Shown here piece by piece: positions 6,024-12,222 of a stretch of 12,222 bases of DNA. Every line of letters starts with the position of its first letter. Within the stretch, counting starts at the first letter, position 1. The notes beneath the pieces were generated by a model. It made no database searches. It saw nothing but the letters and a program-made list of their open reading frames with translations, and was not told the origin of the DNA. A program made the translations under genes and the position numbers. The stretch is from NCBI GenBank assembly GCA_047618565.1, contig JBLHKW010000153.1, positions 1-12,222 of the forward strand. Reading direction: 5' to 3'. The DNA comes from JBLHKW01 sp047618565 (GTDB taxonomy: Bacteria; Planctomycetota; UBA1135; GCA-002686595).

Positions 6024-7481
6024 CTAGCCTGCGGACGCGGCGAGCTGCTTGCGCACGACCTTCCGCAGGTGGATTTCGAGCAACTCCTCGAAGTCCTCGG
6101 TCGTCTCGAATGCGTGGTAGACGCCGGCTATTGTGCCGTCAGAACCCGTGAACCACTTGCCGATGAACTCGAGCAGCTGCTCGTGTTGCTCGAGGCAGCC
6201 GAGGACGCTTTCGCGGCTCGTGATCGCGACGGTGGGCTCGACGGTCTTGCGGTAAACCAGCATGTCCGGCTTGCCGTCGGCTTTCTGCCCCTCGAGCGCG
6301 TCCTCGAACTCGAATTCGGAACCGGACCCGTAGCGACTGCCGTCGGGTCGCGTGACGCTCTCGGGCAAGGGTGTGCCGAAGCGCGCCCAGAAGATGCCGA
6401 CGTAGATATCGGTTTCGCGCGGCAGAACGATCTGAGTCTGCGCCGTCTCCGATGCAACGAGCGGCTCCTCCTCCCAGAGGACGGGAACCAGGATGGCCTC
6501 GCCTGTTAGCTCTTCGTTCAGCCGGTCGATCGCGCGCCGTACGGCCCGCCGCTCGGCACCCACGTCGCTCGGCGAGGAGATGAAGAGTCGGATTCGCGGC
6601 GCCGCGTTCTCCCGCAGCCGGCGCTTCTCGAGGCTCGCGGCAATGCGCGCCTTCAGCAGCACGGGATTGAAGGGCTTGAAGAGGTAGTCCTCCGCCCCTT
6701 GCAGGATGCAACTCACGATGCGTTCGGTCGCGTCCAGGCCAGACAGCATGATGACAGGCAGGTGTTGCAACCTGGAGTCGGCCTTCAACCTCCGCAGGAC
6801 CGCCTCTCCGTCGAGGCCGGGCATGACGAGGTCCAGCAAGACCAGGTCGGGCTCCTCGGTTTCGAGGAATTTCAGCGCCGCCTCACCGCTCTCCATGCAG
6901 GTGGCATGGTAGCCCTGACGGCTGAGACGGCGCGCGAGGAGGTCGCGGTTGGCGGGATCGTCGTCCACGACCAGGATGTCACCGCTCTGTCCCAGCTCAC
7001 CGCCGATTGCCGCGATGGTCTCCTCGCTGCTCGCGCCGCTCACTTCATTTGCTGAGCCGGGGCCTTGCATGTGTTCGCGGGTCAGTCGCTCCGCGAGGAT
7101 CTCGCGCACCGTCGAGAGGGCCTGCTCCATACGCCGTACGTCGCCTAGCAGGTCGTCGCGCTCGAGGTCCGCGAGGCCAGACCTCAGGCGAGTCAGCAAG
7201 TCGTCGATCTTCTTTACTTCCCCAAGAAGGGCCCCGTTGGCGCCGGGGATGTTGAGCTCTGCTGCACTCTCCTTCGAGGCGCCCAGGTACTCGTCGATCT
7301 GTCGGACCATGCGATCCGCACAAGTGTGAATGCTCTCGAGTTGAGAGCGGAGCTCGTCGGCGCCGGTGTCCTCCAGCTCCTCGTCGATCATCTCTCCGTA
7401 TCCGAGGACATGGCCAACCGGATTGCGCAGGTCATGACGAATTGCCGCGAGGCACCTGCTGAATTCAGACGGATTGCTCAT
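6024..7481 (-). CDS. HisKA-REC-DUF4062 fusion, kinase-less signalling effector
   Basis: This 485-residue protein is predicted soluble. Residues 8-66 form a HisKA dimerisation/phospho-acceptor domain with His16 in IRHDLRNPVGHVLGYGEM, but no HATPase follows, so it cannot phosphorylate itself. After a helical linker comes a receiver (about 167-285) with acidic triad DDD at 173-175, phospho-acceptor Asp217 in LLDLVMPGLDG and Lys269 in LFKPF. Residues 296-480 match DUF4062, a TIR-like domain: RLFISSPSDVGAERRAV, then VPVLWEEEP, then IVLPRETDIYVGIFWARFGTP and SEFEFEDALE. DUF4062 is usually found at the N-terminus of STAND/NACHT-type proteins, often in conflict systems; here it is the C-terminal output of a two-component protein. 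Last gene of the operon, 28 bases after the channel gene, with only a weak ribosome site. Inferred role: a partner kinase phosphorylates His16 or Asp217, switching DUF4062. Its enzymatic activity, if any, is unknown. Confidence 0.85.
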   Translation of the reverse strand: MSNPSEFSRCLAAIRHDLRNPVGHVLGYGEMIDEELEDTGADELRSQLESIHTCADRMVRQIDEYLGASKESAAELNIPGANGALLGEVKKIDDLLTRLRSGLADLERDDLLGDVRRMEQALSTVREILAERLTREHMQGPGSANEVSGASSEETIAAIGGELGQSGDILVVDDDPANRDLLARRLSRQGYHATCMESGEAALKFLETEEPDLVLLDLVMPGLDGEAVLRRLKADSRLQHLPVIMLSGLDATERIVSCILQGAEDYLFKPFNPVLLKARIAASLEKRRLRENAAPRIRLFISSPSDVGAERRAVRRAIDRLNEELTGEAILVPVLWEEEPLVASETAQTQIVLPRETDIYVGIFWARFGTPLPESVTRPDGSRYGSGSEFEFEDALEGQKADGKPDMLVYRKTVEPTVAITSRESVLGCLEQHEQLLEFIGKWFTGSDGTIAGVYHAFETTEDFEELLEIHLRKVVRKQLAASAG

Positions 7482-7509
7482 GTGGTGAGTCCAAGTGTTC
7501 GCGACCCGC

Positions 7510-8532
7510 TCAGGCGCGTCGCGCGACCCTGTTGGCCAGGATCGAGAGTAGCAGTCCGAGCGTCGTGTAGCCGAAGACGACCTCGAGCATGACGAGCAGC
7601 TCTCCTAGCCAGTTCAGCGGAAGGACATCGCCGTATCCCAGCGTGGTGTAGGTGACGATCGAGAAGTAGAAGGGGGTCAGCGGACTTTGCGAGCTTCCCG
7701 AATACTCGATCAGGCCCCAACCCAGGCGCATGTCGAACATGTAGATCAGGCCGAACAGGAAGCAGAGGAGCGCCGCGTAGAGCAACGGGCGGCCGAGGCT
7801 GCGCCCGTAGTCGATGAGTCCCCAAGCGCCGAAGAGCAGGCGCTTGCCACGCCTGCTCCAGAGATTACTTGTCGCGTCAATGGCGAGTTCCAGGGCGTCA
7901 AGATAGTCCTGATCCTTCGCGTCCCGGACGAACAGCGCATTGCCGTGACAGGAGTCCAGGCCCCGTATCCCCAGGAAGCGACCGCGTCGCTGCTTGGGAG
8001 ATCCGTAGGAGAGTCCGTGCAAGTCGGCGTCGGTCAGGTCCGCCCCGCGGAAGTCGGCGCCCGTTGTGTCGGCGTTCTTCAACACGGCCGCGCGAAGCAC
8101 CGCCTCGCCGAGCAATGCGCTACGTAGATTCGATTCAATCAAGCGCGCTCCTTCGAGATGGGCGCCGCGGAGGTCGGCGTTCATCAGGTTTGCTTGAGCC
8201 AGGTAGGCGTTGCTCAGGTCGGCTCCCGTGAGGAAGGCCCGCTCAAGGTCGACCTTGTAGAGATCCGCGTCTACCAGCCGCGCTCCTGAGAGGTCGGCCT
8301 GGTGGAGGTTTGACATCTTCAGGTTAGCGCGATCCATGTGGGCCCCGCACAGCTCAGCATCCGAGAGGTCCGCGCCTCCCAGGTCCGCCTCGCTGAGGTC
8401 TGCGTCGCTCAGGTCCGCGCCGACGAGCGAGAGCGGAACCGCGGGATTCTCGGCTCGCCATGCGTTCCATTCGCGGACACTCTCGCGAAGCAGATGAATC
8501 GGCGCAGGACCGCTGCCGGCAGCATCGCTCAC
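7510..8532 (-). CDS. Pentapeptide-repeat two-TM potassium-type ion channel
   Basis: This 340-residue protein has pentapeptide repeats (about 35-175, A-D/N-L-x-x pattern, e.g. GADLSDADLSEADLGGADLS), a linker, TM1 (about 248-265), a pore loop with TYTTLGYGDV (selectivity filter TLGYGD at 297-302), TM2 (about 309-333) and a short basic tail. This is the Ion_trans_2 (2TM potassium channel) layout. The repeats fold as a right-handed beta helix and probably serve as a cytoplasmic assembly or gating domain. The chosen start is GTG at 8532, whose GTGA overlaps the TGA of the upstream hybrid kinase, implying translational coupling. A longer open frame to 8868 exists, but its extra 112 residues are arginine/proline-rich and read antiparallel to nothing, being a frame-shifted reading of the kinase receiver codons, so it was rejected. 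The ligand or trigger is unknown; regulation by the neighbouring kinase is inference. Confidence 0.88.
   Translation of the reverse strand: MSDAAGSGPAPIHLLRESVREWNAWRAENPAVPLSLVGADLSDADLSEADLGGADLSDAELCGAHMDRANLKMSNLHQADLSGARLVDADLYKVDLERAFLTGADLSNAYLAQANLMNADLRGAHLEGARLIESNLRSALLGEAVLRAAVLKNADTTGADFRGADLTDADLHGLSYGSPKQRRGRFLGIRGLDSCHGNALFVRDAKDQDYLDALELAIDATSNLWSRRGKRLLFGAWGLIDYGRSLGRPLLYAALLCFLFGLIYMFDMRLGWGLIEYSGSSQSPLTPFYFSIVTYTTLGYGDVLPLNWLGELLVMLEVVFGYTTLGLLLSILANRVARRA
8017..8433 (-). repeat. Pentapeptide-repeat coding array
   Basis: About 28 consecutive 15-base units encode A(D/N)LXX pentapeptides in the channel protein. On the plus strand this appears as recurring GAGGTCGGC-like and CAGGTC-like words at 15-base multiples. 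It is a protein-level repeat, not a CRISPR or a recombination array. Confidence 0.85.
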
Positions 8533-11500
8533 GTCTGCGGCCCCCGAGAACCCCGGCCGGTGAGTGCACGGACCTGCTCCAGCAGCTGGGCCCGGTTGAA
8601 GCCCGTCTTCTGCAGCACGCGCTGAGCGCCAGATCTCAGCCGCTCGCGATCTTCCGCGGTCAAATCCTTGGCGGTCACGACCAGCACAGGCACGTTGGCG
8701 GCGTCGTCGCGGAGCCGCAGGTTCGCGAGGAACTCGAAGCCGTCCATCACCGGCATCATGAGGTCCAGCACGATCAGGTCGGGGAGCCCAGCCTCGATGT
8801 GCTCGAGGGCGACGGCTCCGTTTTCGGCCGACTCGACCGCCCAACCCTCGGAGCGGAGGTTTCGGCACAAGAGCTCTCGTGTCGGCTCGTCATCTTCAAC
8901 CACCAGGGCCTTCGAGCCCTCGCCGGGCCGATCGACGAGGCGATGGGCGAGGTCGCGCAGCTGCGCACGATCGAAGGGCTTGGGCATCGCCTCGACGGCA
9001 CCCAGGCTCAGGGAGAGCTCACGGTCAGCCACGATCGAGAGCATGACGACGGGGATCGAGGACAGGTCGGGGTCGGACTTGAGGTGCCTCAAGACTGCCC
9101 AGCCGTCCATGGCCGGCATCATGACGTCGAGCGTGATGAGAGCCGGACGGAGTCGCCGAGCGCTCTCAAGCGCCTCGGCTCCTGAACGAGCGGTTACCAC
9201 GCGGTAGCCGTCCGCCTCGAGCGTACGCCGCAGCAGCTCCCGAGCATCCGCCTCGTCGTCGACGACGAGAATCGATGGGCCGGTTAGCTCCTCCGACGAG
9301 CCGATCGTATCTAGCTCCTCCTGCGCGGGCGGCTGGGGCTCGGCCTTCCCGTCGCTCACCATGGCCGGGATCTCGATGGTGAATGTCGAACCCACGCCGG
9401 ATTCGCTGGAAGCGGTCAGGTCGCCGCCCATCAGCCGACACAGACGTCTGCTGAGCGGCAAGCCGAGTCCCGTGCCACCGTACTCGCGTGTGGTCGAGTC
9501 ATCAGCCTGGGCGAACTCCTCGAAGACGTGGTCGAGCTTGTTGGCAGGAATCCCGATCCCCGTATCGCTCATGCTGATCACGAGCCAGTCCTGGTCGCCT
9601 CGCAGAGTTCGACTGGCGGCTAGGGTTACCACGCCGTCCTTCGTGAACTTCGAGGCATTTGAGACGAGGTTAAATATGCATTGGCGGAGCTTCGTGAGGT
9701 CAGCGTGAACGAACCCCAGGTCGGCGGCCAGGTCCTGCTCCAGCCGGTTGCCGCCCTTGGCGATGAGCGGGTGCGTCGTCGCCACGACGTCGCTGACCAG
9801 CTCGGCGACGGAGAAGTCCTCCGTGAAGAGGTCCATACGCCCGGCCTCGACTTTGGACAAGTCGAGTACGTCGTTGATGAGCGATAGCAAGTGCTTGCCC
9901 GCCGCCTGCACCTTTTCGAGATCGGGAAGATACTCCTGGTTGCCGTCATCCTCGCATTCCTCTGCGAGCATCTCGGTGTAGCCGATGATCGCGTTCATCG
10001 GCGTCCTCAGCTCGTGGCTCATGTTCGCCAGGAACGCGCTCTTGGCCCGGTTCGCATCTTCGGCTTTCTCGCGCGCCGCATCGATCTCAGACTCCATCTT
10101 CACTCGCTCGGTGATGTCGCGGATGAAGCCGGTGACAAGCAGAACGCCTTTGGCCATGCCGATACCCAAGGACAGTTCGATCGGGATCTCATGGCCGTCA
10201 GCGTGACGCGCGTGGAGCCTCACCGGTCGGCCGGCGGTCCGTGTCAGCAGCCCGCCACTCGCGATCATGTTGCGGAATCCCTCGTCGTGAGCTGCAAAGG
10301 AGCTCTCGGGGATGATCGCAGTGAGAGGGCGGCCGCGCATGTCGCTCGCCGAGTGGCCCAGCATCTTCTCCGCTGCCCCGTTCCAGAGAACCACGTGGCC
10401 TTGCTCGTCGGAACAGATGATCGCATCGGTGGCCGACTCCATGACCGTACGCGTGCGCTCCTCGGACTGTTCCAGGCCCGCCTGCGCAGCCAGCATGCTG
10501 AGGACGCTCTGCTGCCTCTTGGCACTCAGGATCGCCTGGGACCGGCGCATCCAGTAGAAGAGCGCGCCCATCCCGATGATCAGGAGCGAGGTCGTTCCGA
10601 GAGCGATCAGGAAGAGAAGGCGTGTTTGGTTGAGGGAGTCGTAGGCCTCGGTGACATCGATTTCGGTTGTGATGCCGAGTTGATGTCGCTCGTCCCAGGT
10701 CCAGGCTCCGACTACCGGTACGCCGCGGTAATCGTTGTAGCCACGCAAGTCCCGGCCCGCGCCGCTCTCGATTGCGGAGCGAGCCATGACCGTCAGTGGT
10801 TGGTCTTTGCGTAGGAGCTGCGGCTGATACCCCTGGAGCATGTTCCCGCCGGGGTCCCGTATGTCGACGCTGAGGATGCTACGCCCGAACTCGGGGACCA
10901 AGCCCAGCGCCTTCAGATCTTCGTCGAACCGGCTTTCGCTGATCAGCTTGCCGTCTCGGTTGAACGCATAACTCTCTCCTGATTCGCCGATCGCGCCGCG
11001 TCGAAGGATCTGAGTGAAGCTCTGTTCGGGATCGATGCGCAGCAGGAGCACGGCGATCGGCGCATCGCCTGCGTCACGCAGGACCGTCGCGGTCTGCATG
11101 GCAGCGAAGCCGGTGCCGCGCCCCTGCTGAGGAAGACCCACGATGGACGTCAGCGAGTCCTCGAGCAGGGGCCTTAAGAAGCTCAGCGTCTCCTCCCCCA
11201 ATCGTCGGCCAAGCTCAGTGCGGCGTGAGCTGGCGAGTACTACGCCATCGACGGAGGCCACGGAGAACCCCCGGTACTCGGCCTGAAGCAGGATCGGTGC
11301 CAGCCGGTTCTCCAGCCACTCCTGCTGGGGTGCCCGCGAGAGCGCCTCTGTGGTCGGATCGAGTCGGCTCAGTTCCTGGCCGGCTACGACGAGCTCGGGA
11401 TCACGCCCCCATGCCTGGATCTCTTCTTCATGGGTCTGGAACCAGTCCTGGACCGCACGGTCGGTAGTGTTGAGCATGGCGGATAGCTCCTTCCCCACCT

Positions 11501-11675
11501 CGCTTCGTGCGCTCTCGATCAACCGCCTGTCCGCCTCATAGCCAATTCCTCCCAGCGCCAGCAGGACAGCCAGGGCGATCAGGAGGACGGGCCATGAGCT
11601 CGGGGAACCCTCGATCTCGACTGAGCGCCTGGGCGGTTCTTCGTTGCTCGCGTCAGGCACTGTTGAGTCGCTCAT
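8529..11675 (-). CDS. Membrane hybrid histidine kinase: dCache-PAS-HisKA-HATPase-REC-REC
   Basis: This 1048-residue inner-membrane sensor kinase has TM1 (about 28-44), a large periplasmic dCache-like region (about 48-350), TM2 (about 352-374), a PAS domain (about 404-523, ending FIRDITERVKMESE), HisKA with His554 (ANMSHELRTPMNAIIGY), HATPase with N-box Asn673, SDTGIGIP and GGTGLGLP, then receivers with Asp850 (ITLDVMMPAMDG) and Asp971 (IVLDLMMPVMDG) and lysines Lys899 and Lys1023. The dCache call rests on position, length and the GESGESYAFNRDGKLISES stretch (229-247) typical of Cache sensors. The start at 11675 has AAGGAAG 12 bases upstream. It follows a periplasmic binding protein gene by 34 bases, suggesting a ligand-loaded binding protein feeds the sensor. 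The catalytic core and both receivers are paralogous to the kinase at 1054-3087. There is no output domain, so phosphate likely passes to a partner such as the HisKA-REC-DUF4062 protein (inference). Confidence 0.93.
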   Translation of the reverse strand: MSDSTVPDASNEEPPRRSVEIEGSPSSWPVLLIALAVLLALGGIGYEADRRLIESARSEVGKELSAMLNTTDRAVQDWFQTHEEEIQAWGRDPELVVAGQELSRLDPTTEALSRAPQQEWLENRLAPILLQAEYRGFSVASVDGVVLASSRRTELGRRLGEETLSFLRPLLEDSLTSIVGLPQQGRGTGFAAMQTATVLRDAGDAPIAVLLLRIDPEQSFTQILRRGAIGESGESYAFNRDGKLISESRFDEDLKALGLVPEFGRSILSVDIRDPGGNMLQGYQPQLLRKDQPLTVMARSAIESGAGRDLRGYNDYRGVPVVGAWTWDERHQLGITTEIDVTEAYDSLNQTRLLFLIALGTTSLLIIGMGALFYWMRRSQAILSAKRQQSVLSMLAAQAGLEQSEERTRTVMESATDAIICSDEQGHVVLWNGAAEKMLGHSASDMRGRPLTAIIPESSFAAHDEGFRNMIASGGLLTRTAGRPVRLHARHADGHEIPIELSLGIGMAKGVLLVTGFIRDITERVKMESEIDAAREKAEDANRAKSAFLANMSHELRTPMNAIIGYTEMLAEECEDDGNQEYLPDLEKVQAAGKHLLSLINDVLDLSKVEAGRMDLFTEDFSVAELVSDVVATTHPLIAKGGNRLEQDLAADLGFVHADLTKLRQCIFNLVSNASKFTKDGVVTLAASRTLRGDQDWLVISMSDTGIGIPANKLDHVFEEFAQADDSTTREYGGTGLGLPLSRRLCRLMGGDLTASSESGVGSTFTIEIPAMVSDGKAEPQPPAQEELDTIGSSEELTGPSILVVDDEADARELLRRTLEADGYRVVTARSGAEALESARRLRPALITLDVMMPAMDGWAVLRHLKSDPDLSSIPVVMLSIVADRELSLSLGAVEAMPKPFDRAQLRDLAHRLVDRPGEGSKALVVEDDEPTRELLCRNLRSEGWAVESAENGAVALEHIEAGLPDLIVLDLMMPVMDGFEFLANLRLRDDAANVPVLVVTAKDLTAEDRERLRSGAQRVLQKTGFNRAQLLEQVRALTGRGSRGPQT

Positions 11676-11687
11676 TGGTACTTATCG

Positions 11688-11694
11688 CTTCCTT
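11688..11694 (-). promoter_or_regulatory. Ribosome binding site of the membrane hybrid kinase
   Basis: The minus strand reads AAGGAAG 12 bases before the ATG at 11675, a little far but the only purine-rich match in the 34-base gap after the binding protein stop. It supports ATG 11675 as the start and translation from a shared transcript. Confidence 0.5.
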
Positions 11695-11709
11695 GGCCGA
11701 ACGTGAGAC

Positions 11710-12222
11710 TCAGGGTTCAAAGGTCTCGAACAAGCCATTGGGCGAGAGTCGGGAATAGTAGACGTTGCTGAGTCCCTTCCGATCCAGTCTTCCGTAGGAG
11801 ATGGTCCTTCCGATCCCCACGTCAAAGACTTGCATCTCTTCGATCGCGGCCACGAGCCCGGCTCGAGTCAGATCAGGCCCGGCGAGCCGTAACGCCTCGA
11901 CGAGGACGCGTGCGTTGATGAAGCCTTCGAGCGCAACGTAGTTGGGGCGGTCCTCGGGGAAGTGCTTCGTCGAGAGCTCCCGGTACGTCTCGACCGCTGG
12001 GAGATCTGTAGACGCGGGCGATGGGACGACCTGAGTGACCACGATGCGCTCGAAGCTCTTCGGATCAACGCCTTGCACTTCCCGCAGTTCATTGCTGAAG
12101 GCCTCGGAGCCGACGAACGAGACCGTGTGGAAATACGGCCGGAACCCGCTCTCCTCGCAGAGTTTGATGAAGCGCGCCAGCGCGCCGTACGTGCCGACCA
12201 TTACGACGGCCTCGGCACCGCT
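11710..12222 (-). CDS. Branched-chain-amino-acid-type periplasmic binding protein, N-terminus missing
   Basis: Only the C-terminal 170 residues are in the window; the frame stays open to the right edge (first visible residues SGAEAVVMVGTYGALARFIK). The fragment matches the second lobe of LivJ/Peripla_BP_6 proteins: the VMVGTYGALARFIK strand-helix, FVGSEAF, VVTQVVPSP at the hinge, YVALEGFINARVLVEALRLAG, a helix ending LVAAIEEM, then FDVGIG...ISY and the closing NVYYSRLSPNGLFETF. Such proteins bind amino acids or related small molecules, either for ABC uptake or as signal receptors. No transporter genes are visible; the next gene downstream, 34 bases away, is a dCache hybrid kinase, so a sensory role is plausible (inference). 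The signal peptide would lie outside the window. The ligand cannot be read from this half. Confidence 0.85.
   Translation of the reverse strand, partial: SGAEAVVMVGTYGALARFIKLCEESGFRPYFHTVSFVGSEAFSNELREVQGVDPKSFERIVVTQVVPSPASTDLPAVETYRELSTKHFPEDRPNYVALEGFINARVLVEALRLAGPDLTRAGLVAAIEEMQVFDVGIGRTISYGRLDRKGLSNVYYSRLSPNGLFETFEP

Noticed and set aside
8017..8433. Regular short repeats as a CRISPR array
   Set aside because: The 15-base periodicity matches pentapeptide codons in an intact frame; there are no constant repeats with unique spacers and no cas genes.
8533..8868. Upstream extension of the channel reading frame by 112 residues to an ATG at 8868
   Set aside because: It lies inside the kinase receiver codons in another frame, is Arg/Pro-rich with no domain, and the GTG at 8532 gives a coupled start right before the first recognisable channel-protein sequence.
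9891..10814. Plus-strand open frame of 307 codons
   Set aside because: It is antisense to the HisKA/PAS part of the membrane kinase, with no domain and codon use typical of a reverse-strand shadow.

Overview
The window is a GC-rich (about 60 % or more, judged by eye) bacterial chromosome segment dominated by signal-transduction genes. Long multi-domain hybrid histidine kinases, a complete RsbR/RsbS/RsbT/RsbX stressosome set with no sigma-B-type partners, and a class II glutamine synthetase fit a Gram-negative soil or sediment lineage such as Myxococcota or a related former Deltaproteobacteria group. That assignment is inference; nothing in the window proves the taxon.

Layout from left to right. 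(1) 1-882, + strand: the 3' part of a class II glutamine synthetase, cut by the window edge. (2) 883-1053: convergent intergenic region with a perfect 10-bp inverted repeat. (3) 1054-4560, - strand: a tight, overlapping operon read right to left as rsbS, rsbT, rsbX and a soluble hybrid histidine kinase. The kinase's N-terminus looks like a decayed RsbT. (4) 4561-4697: a 137-bp divergent control region. (5) 4698-5846, + strand: an RsbR-like sensor made of two near-identical PAS domains and a STAS domain. (6) 5847-6023: convergent intergenic region with no convincing feature. (7) 6024-12222, - strand: a second apparent operon read right to left. It encodes a branched-chain-amino-acid-type periplasmic binding protein (cut by the right edge), a membrane hybrid histidine kinase (dCache-PAS-HisKA-HATPase-REC-REC), a pentapeptide-repeat two-TM potassium-type channel, and a kinase-less HisKA-REC-DUF4062 protein.

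How the parts may work together. RsbR-like and RsbS would form the stressosome core. RsbT would phosphorylate and leave it, and RsbX would reset it. No RsbU, RsbV, RsbW or sigma factor is present here, so the output is probably the adjacent kinase carrying the RsbT-like domain. The second operon looks like a membrane input (binding protein and dCache kinase) tied to an ion channel and to a receiver-controlled DUF4062 effector. The two hybrid kinases have closely similar catalytic cores and paired receivers, so they are paralogues and could exchange signals.

The most unusual items are the HisKA-REC-DUF4062 fusion and its coupling to a channel, and the degenerate RsbT-like domain on the stressosome-linked kinase.
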